DNA of 64,000 nt from Otis tarda (GCA_026413225.1 CM048552.1:200769553-200833552), one strand, 5' to 3'; numbered from the stretch's first letter, positions 1 through 13,430 are shown. Made by a program: numbers and translations. The notes: generated by a model not told the origin, from the sequence alone.

Positions 1-100
1 CTGCATTTCTGCTGGGATTTCAGATTTTCCTGTTGCTTTTTGGGAATGCCACCACCTCTGCCAGTGCGTGCCAGTACTGACCCTGCTGTACCCGGGCAAG

Positions 101-174
101 GAGGGAAGGGAGGAAGGGAGGGAGGGAGGGAGGGAGGGAGGGAGAGAGAGAGGAAGGGAGGGAGGGAGGGAGGA
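101..174. repeat. GGGA/GGAA simple repeat (polypurine tract)
   Basis: About 74 bases are purine only on the + strand, mostly GGGA or GGAA units with a short GA run in the middle. The many G triplets make G-quadruplex or triplex DNA possible. Overlapping glycine/arginine- and proline/serine-rich ORFs here are by-products of the repeat. Confidence 0.95.
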
Positions 175-2982
175 TTGCCTTCTCCTTGCCAAATGTCTGC
201 TGCACAAATCTTGGTAGTGTTTGCTCATGTCAGTGTGGATTTGAAAAACAGGAATGGACCTGTAATTCAGAGAGGGAGTGTAGATGTGGGCAGCCCATGG
301 CATAGCATGCTCCATCCCATCTGTAGCCCATGATGCTCTCAAGGACCACAGCAAGGGTGATGGCTCCGAAACCCTGCCCCACATCTTGTGCACTGAGAGG
401 GCAAGGACTGGCTTAGTAAATCTGGTGTGTAGGAAGGAGATGGGGTGAAACGTCTCGGTTCAATTCCCCCAGTGCTCTTGCAGGTTCCTTGAGCTGGTGT
501 CTGTTCCCCTCCCCTACCACTGTAGCCAAGTCCAGCATCTCACTGGTCCTTGCAGCTGCCCAACTTCAGCTGTGAGCAGAGAGGAGAAATGACTGAGCAC
601 GGAGTGAATCAATGTTCCTAACAGCTCATGAGGTTTATGATGTAGGGAGTTTGTTTTTGTAAAAAAAATCAGAAGTGAAAGTTTGAGAAAGATGGAGGTG
701 GTGTGAGATGAGAAGAATGAAAAAAAAAAAAACCACTTTAAATCAAGGAAAAGAATACACAGGTCAGCAACTGATAGGACAGTAGTGTAGAGTTGTCTAA
801 ATAGCACACTACTTACACTACTGATTTTAGTAACACATGGAATAGCTGTTAGTTATAAAACATGTGAGTTATTTAATTATATTTTATACTAGGAGATACT
901 CAAGGTCGTAGTTCTGGTATTTTCTTCATTACAGTCTAGGCTATAAAAAACCCCAGAGCATTTCACCCTAGGGAACCCAAAAATGGTTGTTGCTGTTCCG
1001 TCTTACTGAGTATTCTTGAGTGTCTGCTGTAAAGTAGAACTTCTGAAGTCTCTAAATCAAGAAAGGTTTAAAATTTTATCCTTTGATGGACTGTTCTTCC
1101 ATGATTTCCATGGAAAAGACTGAGAAAAACTCAACAGGAATGACTGAAGCAGTTTAGAAGTGCAAACAAACAGCAAAAAAAAAAAGGTCTCTGTAATTCT
1201 TTCCAAAAAAATAGAAACCAGAAAAATACAATTTTCCTTACACCAAACTTGTCATAAATCTTGTTTTCATATCTGTTCTGCCAAGCTGAATTTTTTGCTT
1301 TTCTTTCTTGTGTCAAACACATGAACTTTAACATTTTTCCTCTTTTGGGCTAGATTTCAACCTGGCATGAAAATATACAAAGCTAACTGAGTAAAAGTAA
1401 CTTGTTTGTTAGTCCAAAGAGTGCCAAGGTAGCCTCCTGCATTTCAAGCATTAGTGTGGAAATTTTTTTCCTGGAAAATGATGCAGTATGTCCCTGTCTC
1501 CATTCAATAGCTGTCATACAGGGTGTTCACAGAATGGAATTATGTGAGAGTACTGTGTATATTGGACTGTCTCATCCTTTTTATCTCAGTCACATAAGCC
1601 TCTTATCAGGCTCCTCTTCGGCCAGACAGCTGCTCAGAGCTCTGTTAAATAGTCAGCACGCAGCGGTGCCTTCCTAGTGAACAGGACCTCAACACATGAC
1701 ACTTGTCCAGATGTGCAACGTCAATACCAGCACAAAGCTGGAGTGAGAGAGCAGTGAAATAGTCCTCTTTGACTTCCCCAGTCAACAGAGTTGGAGGGTA
1801 GACCTTCTCGCCATAGGGCTGCTCGCAGGCTGCAAGCCTTGGTGGTCTGACATTGGTCTCCACATGCTGGGTCCCACGTGCTCCCAGGGACCTACTCTGG
1901 TCATACCTGAGCAAGCATCAAAGTGCCGTCTGGTGTCCAGCCTGATACATGGCACTGTGGTGTGTTTCTCTGCTTTTTTGATATGCAATTTAGGTCAAGA
2001 AGAGTAAGGCACAGCCTGAGATATCTCCCTTAAATCTTCTGCCCTAACATCTACAGGCATTTCTCCACAGTATCAGGCTTTCAGCAAACTGAGTTTGTTT
2101 GGTTCACCATGTTTCTCTGGAGGCTTTAAGGTGAGGGGTCTGTCACGCGGTCTGCTGCTGAATGTTACGTCGTCTCATATGTCTTCTGAAAGCTGGAGGA
2201 GTGAAATGTGCTGCTTCATGTTCCTGCTGGCGAGATACAGAGCCGAAGCTGGCTGAATTTATCATTGTAACTGCTCAATTCTTCTTCTGTCAAATTTTCC
2301 ACTGAATCTGTGCAGTCAAAGGACAACTTTGAAGTTTGGCTTTACCTCCAGTGTGATTACACTGGGAACACCAGTTTTCTGTTTAAAAGTGAGAGTTCAT
2401 TCAAGGCCGATGTAAGCAAAGGATTATTTAATTACTTCTTGATTTGCCAACAGGATACTCAGCCTTATTCAGAACATAAAGATACAGAATGTCTGTTTTG
2501 CATGGAATCTTAGCCGAGTCCTGAATATCGTTTCCTCCAAACAGGTTTCAGTGTGTTTTCATCTGCTCATGCAGTATCTGTTGTGGCTCTAACTCAACAA
2601 ACTTAAGAGCAGGGAAACATCTTATGAAAGCTTTGAGAGCATCTGCAGAAGAAGGTCCCAGTTCTGCTCTGATCACATGTTTTTCAGCTGAAATTGTGTG
2701 AGGTGAAGTTTATTTAATGGATGAAATGGACAAAATACCTTTCTGTTAGGAAGAAAACCTCCATGAACATCTTCCGTTTATTGCGAACCAATTTGCTGGA
2801 AAAGGAGGAAGTAACCTACTGCTTTGTTTTAATTGTTGTTATTTGTAGTTTTCACATCTAATCTAGAAGCTTGTGGGTAAAGAACAAAACTTGGTTTTCT
2901 AAGGGCATTGCCCAGTGAGGGCTTTGGACTAGAAATCTGGAAAGATATATTTAATTCTTTGTCCCATCACTGGTTTGCTAAA

Positions 2983-2998
2983 TTATATATATATATAA
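2983..2998. repeat. Short AT-rich (TA)n run
   Basis: A short alternating TA run of roughly seven units, typical of intronic low complexity. Confidence 0.7.
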
Positions 2999-5900
2999 AA
3001 TGTTTCTCTAGTTCTTCCATCCTTTATCTTGTAAACTGTAAACTTTTCAGAGGAGAGGTTATCTTGTGCTCTGTTTCCATAGTGCACAACACAACAGTGT
3101 TGATCAGAATCTCCAACTGCAACAAAATCAACGATGAACATGTTAGGCTCATGCAGACAGAGAGCAAAACCAATGAGACATCCACTGGTAAACAGACAAC
3201 TGTAATGCAACAGTCTTCTGACCTTGGGATTACCTTTACCTGTGTGTGTCTTTATACTACTTTTTAAACTTTTTTTTTTAAATTGACATTACATTACACT
3301 TTACGTTGCCCCTTCAGTGTTGGGCACTATAATGAGGAAGCATCAAGAGAACAGTTTTGCACTACATGGCTCAACTCATGCAGTAAGTTTCACTAAATGA
3401 CTGGTAGATTCCACAATCAGAACTAAAAATGACGTGATTCTCATTACTTGACATCCTGACCCTCGCTGCAGAGCTGTGACCAACCAGTCATACACGAAGC
3501 CCTGTGCTGCTGGGGCTGAGCGCAGGTGGGATGGCTGCAGCGGAGATTGCATGGGGCAGCAGCACGAGTTGAGCCTGAATGGTGGCTTAGCTCCAGAACT
3601 TCTTAGGCTCTTCTTTTTCTGTCAAACACCTCTATGCAGCCTACAAGGAATGCTTTCAATCATTTCCTCTTGGTACCAAGCCAAACAGCTGTTTTTCCAG
3701 AAAGGAGTTGGGAAGCTGGGATGTGTAAATCAAGCCTTTAGAGCCAACTCCATTTCCAATTTTGGTTTCAGCTTACAGTGAGGAGGATGTGGCTGTGCTG
3801 GTGTGAGACATCATTGCTGCACATGGCACAGCAGTTCCTCCTGAGCTTGTTAGCTGTGCTGATGTACACCAGCATCGTCTTCCTAGCTGCTGGTCCCCGT
3901 ATATTGGCAGTGAATGAGCTGTCCTGCTCTTTCACCACATGTATTTTCATTCTTTGCTGCAGGACTAAAGAAATCTCTAGATGATCCTTTGGTGCAAGGT
4001 AATAACAATAAAAGAAGGCCACAGCCAAGAGTTTTATGAATGTGCCTGGAAACTTTGTTAAATTGCAGTATCTATCCACATGACAGCTCTGCAGCGTTCT
4101 AATGCCAAACCTCCAGAGAAAATCCCAGGCACTTACAGGAAAGATTCTCTGCACTTAAAGTACTCAGTACTTTCAGTATGTATGGCTTAAATTGCTTTCC
4201 AGACTGGGGAAATGTTGTTTCTCAACATAGGGGTTTTATCTAAATGACGGAAAGCCGTCCCTGTGGCCCTACTTGTGCTCCGCCTCCATGCTGGGAAAAG
4301 ACCTCAGTGTCTACTGCCCTCTTTGCCACAGTGCTGTGGTTTCTAGAAAAAGAAAACCAAGGCATGAGGATAAAAAAGGAGCTGTGGTGTGCTCTAGTCT
4401 AAACTGTCCGAGACCCGGGACAGCATACCTTGGAGTAAAAAACAGAGAAGGTGCTGGATCTTTACTTTGTGCCAAAGTCTTGAGTTCTGGCCCCTGCTCC
4501 GAGAGCTGCTTCTGCATTTTACCTCTAATCATTTCTTGGAAGATGGACAACTGACCTTGGAAACAGCATCCAGAACCTGTCCATTGCTTGAGAGGAGACA
4601 GAAGTGGTCTGAATTCTCTCAAGCAGATAGAAGCAGCACAACACAGGCTCCTGTTCCCTTGGGTGAGATTTAGCTGTTAGGCTACTACAGGAAAAGGAAG
4701 GGACTACCAACAATCGTCTTTTAATGCAGTGAGATCTGCCTATCTTTTTTTTTTTTTTTAAGATCTAGGTAACTTTAAGGTACTTCAGTCTTTAACACAC
4801 TTACCTCAAAGGGACTGAAATATCCCCACAAGCTTTTGTCTTTGTGCAATCAGTTGATATACAGACCCTAAGAGACTAAAATTAAACTCAGTCCAAGGAA
4901 ACAATGTCTGCTAGAATACTATTGCTAGGCTTTCCATTATAAGAAGCGACCTTTCACTCCCTTCAGATATTCAATACTGACATAGAGGGTAAGGAAATCA
5001 CGTTACAAGAGAAAATTGCATTGATTTGCCTTTTGAAACAGATTCTACTTTTACTGCCTAACTTTCTAACATACGACCTTCCACTCAGTAATTGTGTGTC
5101 TCTCTGCCACAATATTTTTAACATAAGAAGATTTTCCCCCTTTGACTGTATGAATGTATCGACATTTTTCTTTCTTTAAGGAAATTCCACATCTTGTTGA
5201 TTCTTAGGAGTGCTTGACTGAAACAGTTTCTAAAACAATATCTTAAAATAAATTATCTTATTTTAAGACTTGAGCCATGCCAGACTTCTGAGGCAAAAAG
5301 TCCTTGCTTGGTCATAAAAATTTGGAAAATAATGAAGGGAAAATGAAATGGGTGTATATTTTTGTTGCAGCAGGAGTATTTGAAGAAGGCTTCCCGCAAA
5401 GGTCTGCTTACTTGGAGCCACTGCTTAAACAGGAAAACCTGGAGTGCCTAAGTCTGCCATGTGCTACTTTTTTGAAAAACAATATGTCAGCCAAAGTCCA
5501 GTGTTGATATTCATGCTTAATAGCAATCATGTCTATAATTGGCATCATCTTGTCCGAGGCAGTGCACAAGTTTGTTATATACCAGCCTCCTCATGGAGGT
5601 GTTGGTGCTCACTGCAAACTTCTGCTTCAGTTATCAGATTTCCCTTAAGCTCTTTGCACCACCAGGAGAGTAATTTTCCTGTTTATTTTTTCTCATGGTT
5701 TCTCAAAGTTTTATGTATTTTTATTCTCATGATCATAGGGTTATATGCATTAGTCGTACTCCACGTCATTAGAGCTACACATTCTTGATATACACATTTT
5801 TCATACTTAGTTGTGGAATCCCAAGAAAAAATACATTTGGTTTGCTATTGGTTTAAGAGTCCAACAGAGAGATGCATTGCAACACTACCACCCATGAAAG

Positions 5901-8900
5901 AACTAGCAATTAACAAAGTTTTTTATATGTTGGCCTAACATATGTTACTTTTCTGTAGACACTTTTGCTTTAATAAAATACATTGAGCATGTTCTTTCAT
6001 ATTGAACAATATCTCTATCAAGAAGTCAAATAAAGGCAAGTAGTAGAAGTCACTGCAAAAAACAAACATCATAGAGTTTGATATCTCCATAAAAATAAGT
6101 AAGAAATTGTTTTCTTGATAATCATCTGTGGAAGCCTGAACAAGGCATCCACCAAAAGGGACATAGGAAAGTCACAGCCTTCATCCTACCAAAATGCAGT
6201 CCAGCCTGTTCTTCATTTTCGGCCTGTTTCTTTAGTACCGCATTCAAAATCCAGTTATCATGGTGACCATTCCACCATACAAATAATATTATTAAATGCA
6301 AATAAAATAATGCTTATTATAGTGAGAAGCATTGTAACAGGCTGTCTGTATGAATTATATGCCTGGACTTCCTTATCAATTACCTACTTAATATTCTCAT
6401 GAGTGGTCTTTGCTGAGGTCCTAGTCAACTCTAGATTGACTATGTAATGCCAAGACTCGTGGGGTTACTGTGCACAGAAGCACAGGCAGACTATTAACCA
6501 TTCTGTTATTAAATGGATGATGGCTCTGAATTGAATTTTAGGCAACTGAGGTTTTTTCATTCTCTGATACCTTCTGTACTGGTATTCTGCAGTGGCTAAT
6601 TTTGCTTCTTTCAACTGCAGTTCGATTTTTCATTGCTTTGTTGTATCCTGTGTAGATATAAAACATATTCTTCTAGCAAAGGTCTCCACACAGCTCAGGG
6701 ATTCAGAGGGAGCTGAGTGAATGCACGTGAGGTCTGAATTTGGCTGAACATGCACATAGCATCTTTTGATAGTGCCTCAGTGACAGAATGGGTCATGCTT
6801 TGGATTTGAACTCTGATGATGCCTGGAGTATCTTCCGTGCTCCTGATAAAAAGAAAGGGCCTGCTGAAAAGAGAAGAAGCAGGTACCCGGAGCTGCTTCT
6901 TTGAAGTTCAGTGACAAGCCAACCAAGCTGAGCATCTTTCATCAGCTCCAGTGGGGTTTGGGTCCACTTCTTAATTGCTCAGTTGCTGGGTGCCAAATAA
7001 GACATAGGGTAGTGTTAAAATGCTGCTCTCTTATTTGGGTCTTGATCCAGTGAACTCCTTAAGTATGAGCTTAACTATGTGAGCTTGTAGTCTTCTTGAA
7101 ATAAATGGGACCATTGAAGTTGTGCAAAGCTGAAAGCAACCTGAAGTAATCCTTTGGACTGGATCCACTGGCCCACTATACTCTTACATACGCATCCTTA
7201 TACCAGAATGACTGTTTTCTCAGCTTAGTGCCTCCGTAAGAGACAATTTAAAATTTTTAGCCTGGCCATGATTGTGCTATTCCTGTTTCATTACTGGCGA
7301 TGCCAATCCTTTCCCTCCCTTGGTCGACCCTCTTGGAGAACTGCTGGTGAATCATGGTGGGAGCAGAGCTCACCTGGATGTGTTAGACCTCTGTCCTGAT
7401 AAGGACAGAGATGTCTTAAGACAGATACTACCATATAGTATTATTTTCTTCACTGGAGAGCAGAAATGTGGTGCTGTGTTCACTGACTAGGTTTCATTTT
7501 ATTGTTTATATTCACTAAAAAAAAAAAATCATTATTGACAAGGTAAATGACCTTACAGTTTTAGATCTTCCCAACAAGTTGTGACCAGCTTTGGAATACT
7601 CTGTTTCAACCATGAACTCTGTCCTCTTTTTCTCTGATTTAGACAGAACCTTATGGATGACAAATAAAGTTTTGCCTTGTTGCAGGAGGGTGGGGGAATA
7701 AAAAAAATCCAATGAATATCTGAACAGGCTGCCATAAATACAGCTTGCTTGGCATGCCTGTCCGTGCAATGAACTGATTTGTGGCTTGGATTCAAAAATG
7801 TTTTACTGTTCCTTGCTTGTCACTCTGTGGATTCGGCTATTTAGATCAGGCTAATTTTCAACTGAAGGAACTGAAGAGCTATTATCCTCCCCAAAGGTTA
7901 TCTCATTTGTTTAAAAACTGGTGGCAAACCATTACCACTATATTTGTTTCAAAGAGAGCAGCTATGGGAGAAGAGGGTTTTATCTGGAATACTCCCACGT
8001 GCAAACTCGTAAGGTTCTTTCCTGAAATAAATAGTTTCACGAGTGGTAAAATGAACTTCACGTGGTTTCCAGCAACTCTCTCCTCAGCTGTAGCAGAGGA
8101 TGAGCTCATCAGGTTACGCTCCATGGGATTTAAGAGGGTATATTTCTTGTCATAAAAATGTCAGAATAGGGCATCTTTTCAGCCTCTACTACTGTATCAA
8201 AGTTGTTGAGGTTGGCCAACCACTTCTACAAGGGGAAAAAACCAGACACAAACTTATATACAGGACAACTCCTTAGCAAGTGAGGCTAAAATTCCAGAAA
8301 TCTTAGGAAAGGGGAACTAAATATTCCATATTGTTGGTTAAGTCCTTAGACAAGGTCATTCTCTGAATTTTTCTTTCTGGAGGAATTGACGTGTACAAAC
8401 TCTCCTTGCTCAATGGATATCCAAGAACAGATGTGACATTAGCTATTAGCAAGCAGTAATTGCCTTTTGGTTTGTTTTGTGGGATTTTTTATTTTAGCAA
8501 AGGAATTTATTGTCTGTTGAATGATCATAATAAAAACAAACTTCTTTCTATAGCAGGTATGTTATGACTGGGAGTAGTTTTAACAGGAACGTGTCAATAC
8601 ATTGCTAAAGCTTGCAAGGAAATGCAGGCATCCAGGGCAAACATGGGATTAACTTTGTGTTTCTGAATCTTGTTGCTCATGCAGTATGGCATTAGGAGAA
8701 CATACCCTAGCTGGGAAGGACAAACATTGGATCTGCTGGGCACCCACAGTGAGGAAAGTATTGAGACAAGCACAGTTTTCTGAAGATTGAGCTGAATTTC
8801 CCAGTTCGATAGCCAGCTGCCTTCCATGCAAGCGGAGGAAGGCAAGCACTTCTGAAAGTGCAGCTGCTTTGAGCACTTAAATGGAAGCTCCTCTGACTTG

Positions 8901-10826
8901 GACAGCTGGACTCTCATGTCTCCATGTATACCATTATGTTTAAAACTAGTGGCTGGGAAAGAATTAAGAGGAAAAGAAAAGAGAGATTAGTTCAGATAAA
9001 TAAAATATAGAGCAAACTGCTTCCCAGTCAGTTCAGACTCTCTGCAGGGAGTTGCCTCACCGTGAAGGATGTCTCCCAGCTTCCTTCCCACTCATCTTCC
9101 TTATGAGATAGTTTCCCTCCCCCAGTGCAAGGATGTCTTTGCAGCTCCTGCCATAGAATATCCTCCTTCTGTGTGTTGTTTGAATGGCCTTTTTGCCTTA
9201 TGACTTAACACCTACTTTTATTCATTGTGAAATGATTTTATATGCTTTTTAGTAAATGTGACAGGCAGTGTATTACCTACTGTCATCTTTTATTTACTCC
9301 CATAAAGCGTTATGGAATACAGTTAGTATGTGACGTTCAGGACACTGTATAATACTGCATTGTATTGCATTAATGGAACAGTTCAGTGCCTTGAACAAGG
9401 TACTGCCTTTTCCTTTGCCTACATCTTTTCTCAAGGGTTTTTTTTTCCTTACTTTCCCCATGGCCAGTGTCTGGTTTCCATGAGTTCCCCTAGTCTGTCT
9501 GATAAGGATAATGCTTATCTGCTCAGAAAGGTCTTGTCATTTCAGTCTCACATCTTAGGTGCTACAGAAAGTACAGGAGTTGCTCATGTCTCCTCAAGCT
9601 GTTTCCCAGATGCTTGATGATTCATGAGGGGTCAACTTCCAGAGACCGAGTTTGGGCTGATTGTGTTCCCATGTCTATCTAAGCCAATTAACTCTGCAAA
9701 ATCCCACTGAAAATCCTATTAGAAAACTCTGTTTCTCTTGGTTCCAGTCCTGGCTACACCACTTCAGGTTGTAATTTAGCACATGGGGAGAGAGGTAAGA
9801 GGGAATTAAGCTGTCACAGAGCTCCTGAAGAGTCTGCTCCAGTGTCAGGTGAAGGCTCTGAGTGGCTTTGCATTTCATCCGATTTGAGTTACAGAAACAT
9901 TTTTTATTGCCATTCTCATAAAATATACTTCCTTTGTGGAAAAGACATATGTTCATACTGTAATATTTTAATATCCTGTATTTTACTATACTAAGCATTG
10001 TCTTCTCATGCTTCTCTCCAGCCTTTCCTCTGTAATGACTTTATAATTACTGCATTTACCATAATAGAAATAATAAGTCACTGTGCTTTGATTTTTAAGC
10101 TTTTTAACATGTGCAGCTTTATTTTTCCATTTACCTGTTCAAGTTGGATACTGCAGAGCTGCGCCAGCCATTACATGTCAGCATTGATCTTGGTCAGCTG
10201 TGATGGGCTTGCAAACAGAGCACTCCAGTCTGTGGGATTCAGAGTTTAAGTTAAATGAAAAGCTGTGACAGATCCTATCTTCTTGGGGTACAAGAACGCT
10301 GGTAACATACTTTCTCAGCTTATGTGCTGAGTAAAGTGTACAGATTTTTTGTTTGGGGGTATATATATGAGAGCATTTAAAAGATACTGTCCCTGGCACT
10401 CTAATCTCAGCAGCTGACAACTGCAGAGTAAAGCCTCTACTACGATGGACTGGGAAAAGGGAACTTTCCCTCCAGAAGCGTGAACCACATTGAACAACAC
10501 AGTGCTGATTGATAGCAAGAAAATGGCAAGAGTTTGCTGTCCAAGAAAGAAGAGCAAAGTACTCTCAGGCAGAGGATGAGTTCTGCTATGTTTTACTGTA
10601 GTAACTTTCATTCTGACTTAGGGAATTGTTGTTTTACTGAAAAGTACAGAATTTACTTTCATCAAAACTGTTTTATTTTTATCCCTTTTCTTGAATATTT
10701 TGGACATAGTCCTCTGAAGTAACTTGTCCTCTTGGGTGTGCTGGGTGTTTTCAGAGTCCAAAGGTCCTCAGTATTTCAGTAAGAACTCAGCAGTGTTGGC
10801 TGGACATTTTGTTTCATTCCAGATTA

Positions 10827-10870
10827 GGGGAAAAAAAAAAAAACAGAGATGTCTTTTTTTTTTTTTCCCC
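10827..10870. repeat. Perfect inverted repeat G4A13 / T13C4
   Basis: Four G and thirteen A (10827-10843) are followed by a ten-base spacer and then thirteen T and four C (10854-10870). This gives a 17-bp perfect stem. A further A run follows immediately downstream. It could be two opposed homopolymer expansions or a hairpin-forming site. No function can be read from it. Confidence 0.85.
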
Positions 10871-13031
10871 AGAAAAAAAAATAATAGAATAAAAAGAAAT
10901 ACAAAGTAGACTTGCGTATAGATGTCCTTAATGAAAATTGCAACAAAACTGATACATGGGTGGTCTTTATTTTCAATGAATCGTCACTTTTCCAGTGCAA
11001 ATTGTTTGATCAAAACAAAACAAAACTGGAGAGTTCTGCACTTTGTGAGCTATGGAGTCAAGGCTGTATTTGCTTAGAAAGGGTGGCTCAGGGTGTGAGA
11101 ACATTTCATCTTGCAAAAAGGCATCTTAGAAAAATGTCACAAATAGATCTTTGGAAATAGTTTTTACAGGAAACCTAGACTTTTATCTTCTAAGTTTCAG
11201 GTTGTTTGGAAGCTAGAATTATTACCCTGTCAGAAGGGTACAATGAACTGTTGACACACAGCTATGCTTTGCTTACAGCTACTTGCTGGGAGGTATTTAC
11301 AAGCCAGGAACCAGTGAAAAGCAACCTGAAAAATAGATGTACTTATATTGAAGTTTGCATTATTTCTCTGTGTTCCTGTTTTCCATAAGCATTTATGAAA
11401 CAAATGTATTTCTTTTATATATTCTTCAGTCAAACATTAGATTTTATTTTAAGAGAGAAAACTTTGATGACTGTATGTGACAGATGGCTGTTGCTTACTT
11501 TTGTGTTTTCGATGTTCATAGAGTGGCTTGGTATGAGAATTTTTCCTCCCATTTGCTCCTCCTCAGTAGCCAGTTTCAGGAGAAGGCACCAGTTTTATGT
11601 TTCTGTTGCTTGTTGTGGAACTGGAGGTTGACCTGGCATTCAGCAGTTTACTGAGCATAGTTTTCAGTTTAAGATTAGGACACCGGAATTTAGGGGTTTA
11701 CATGAAACCAAGTGTCCAAGTTCCTATTGTAAGTAGAAATTTGGTTGATACGGTTGGGTGGCTGACTCAGGACCTGTCTGGGTGTAGCTCCCACCGGCTA
11801 TGTTGAGAAGGGGCTTAACTTGTCCACACGCAGCTGGCTCCACGAGACAGCACCACCTCCACGGGACTTCTGCTGGGGGCTGCTGGATGCGCTGCTGGAC
11901 CTCCCTGTCCCTATGGGGGCCAGGCAGGAAATCGTACTGTGTCTTAAATGGTGTTAGAAAACTCTCCGAGTAACTGAACCGAGCCCTAGATCCCCACACA
12001 GCACACTGGGAACACAGATAGCCGTCTCATGGGTGGAAGCCCAGATCTGAGCGTCTTAACCGGGAACTGAACCCTACCGTGATCTGTGTGTTGCCTTGGA
12101 GCCTTCTGATCCTGGAAATTTCAGCATACTGAAGTTGCCAATGCACAAAAAAAAGCAGTTGTTTGCAGTTCTCTGATGCTGGGAGCCAAATTCCAGTACC
12201 AGTAACAGCTGGACAGTGCAAGTGCATGGTGTAACTGTGAAGACATTTTGACTTTTAGAGAGCTGGATCTTGCCACAGTTCCTGTTATCCTTGGAGCCAG
12301 ACATTTACAGCAGCTGAGGCTTTACCTCAGTATAAGTAAACTCCAGGAACAATTGAGTATTTGCTCAGGCAGAAGTTGTGGAATTTTAATTAAGTAAAGA
12401 CTTGGCTGTTTGTCTTGAAGTTACTCAATAAGAGGGTTGGTGGGACAGTTTCTGACTTCAGTTACATCAGTGTAAGCGTGGAGTAGCTGTTTGTGTTAAT
12501 GATCTATTGACAGCAAATGATTCACACCATATAAATAAAATCAAAATGTAACCTAACACGTGCTTCTGGGAGGAAGCACTTAAGCCCAATAAACAAACTT
12601 AAACTCACTCGCACACGCCAGCCTTTTATTGCTGCTTTTGTTCAGAGGGCATCTCTCCCCAGAGCACCAGATTTGGGAAGCAGGGCTGGTTTTTTTTTTT
12701 TTATTTCACTGTGTCTCACTTCATTGTTCTCAAGTTTGCAGCTTTTATTAAAGTTTAAATTGTATTCTAAAACCAAAATGATAAGAAGGAAATTATATAA
12801 TTGGTATCAATGTAAAAGTCATGGCATATTTATCGTAAAATAAAGACTCTATATAGCTGAGTTCTGTTGTTCTTATTGTTTACAGAGGGTTGAATTAAGA
12901 GGAAATACACTGTAGTTCCTATTTAATAATAACTGCTCCTAGACCCCACTTTTTATAGACTTTAAATGCAAATAATTTGTGCTGTGTTATAAACTGTTGT
13001 GTTTTTTTGCCTTCCTGTAACTGGAACAACA

Positions 13032-13081
13032 TACTAATTTCTACAAGTTGTGACTACTAACAGAGAGCAATCACCTCACAG
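13032..13081 (+). promoter_or_regulatory. PDGFD: Tandem 3' splice sites of PDGFD exon 2 with two branch-point-like motifs
   Basis: Two CAG acceptors end at 13063 and 13081, exactly 18 nt apart and in frame. The first gives a product with the six residues ESNHLT (E split across the exon 1 junction). The second omits them and restores an aspartate codon from the same exon 1 G. Human PDGFD has isoforms differing by exactly these six residues. Two near-ideal branch-point motifs are present: TACTAAT with its A at 13037, 26 nt before the first acceptor, and TACTAAC with its A at 13060, 21 nt before the second. The polypyrimidine tract between them is poor. Use of both sites is inferred from the human isoforms and not shown for this species. 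Confidence 0.75.
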
Positions 13082-13268
13082 ACTTGTACCGAAAAGAAGA
13101 GACCATCAGCGTGGCAGGGAACGGCTGCATCCACAGTCCTCGCTTCCCCAGCAGTTACCCCAGGAACCTCCTGCTGACATGGCGGCTCCGCTCCCCGGAG
13201 AGCACCAGGATCCAGCTGGCTTTTGATAATCAATTTGGACTGGAGGAGCCTGAAAATGATATCTGCAG
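13064..13268 (+). CDS. PDGFD: PDGFD exon 2: propeptide start and N-terminal half of CUB domain
   Basis: This exon encodes about residues 42-110 of platelet-derived growth factor D, a secreted growth factor that binds PDGFR-beta after its CUB domain is removed. It opens with the last two bases of a split Glu codon, then SNHLTDLYRKEET. The CUB signature SPRFPSSYPRNLLLTW follows, then the conserved FDNQFGLEEPENDICR. It ends on AG of a split Arg codon before a perfect GTGAGT donor. The Cys in NDIC is the first partner of the conserved CUB disulfide (human Cys109-Cys131, numbering from memory). The residue after GNG is Cys, where human has Tyr and mouse His. As in other PDGF-D proteins, the classical first CUB cysteine pair is absent. 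Length is 205 bp and the frame is intact. The upstream of two tandem acceptors was chosen as the start; 13082 is the alternative. Confidence 0.97.
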
Positions 13269-13364
13269 GTGAGTAGTGAATGGAGCAAGGGGCTCCTTAA
13301 TACCACCTTCCAGCTTAAGGATGCAGCATGAGACTGTATATCAAAACCTGAGTATCTCTGTCCG

Positions 13365-13430
13365 AGTCTAGGATGGCCGTGCTTGGAAGACAGACCTCCA
13401 AGGGTCCCTTCCAACCCAAATTGGTCTTTG
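13365..13430 (+). mobile_element. Old CR1 LINE, 3'-tail fragment
   Basis: The stretch with 'aagggtcccttccaaccc' preceded by a 'ggatggccgtgcttggaag'-like segment matches the conserved 3' end of avian CR1 elements in + orientation. The octamer repeats that normally end CR1 are no longer clear. The 5' limit is uncertain because only the tail is recognisable. CR1 is the main LINE family of birds and is usually 5'-truncated. Confidence 0.5.

Larger units (their letters stand above)
1..13063 (+). other. PDGFD: PDGFD intron 1, 3' portion (start lies outside the window)
   Basis: No exon homology was recognised anywhere in this stretch. It is AT-rich with many short chance ORFs of 60-130 codons and no coding similarity I can name. 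It contains a GGGA-type simple repeat near position 100, an A13/T13 inverted repeat near 10.85 kb and homopolymer runs. It ends in the tandem acceptors of exon 2. I place it in intron 1 because exon 2 begins at its end and the signal-peptide exon of PDGF-D is not present. Mammalian PDGFD has a very long first intron, which fits. An unrecognised enhancer or non-coding RNA cannot be excluded from one sequence. Confidence 0.8.

Noticed and set aside
40-333. Gly/Arg-rich ORF over the first 300 bases
   Set aside because: Produced by the GGGA simple repeat; flanks show no coding character.
1-13063. A DDI1-like nested retrogene, since DDI1 lies within PDGFD in human
   Set aside because: No ubiquitin-like or aspartyl-protease (retropepsin-like) coding sequence was seen here; the retrogene is a mammalian feature.
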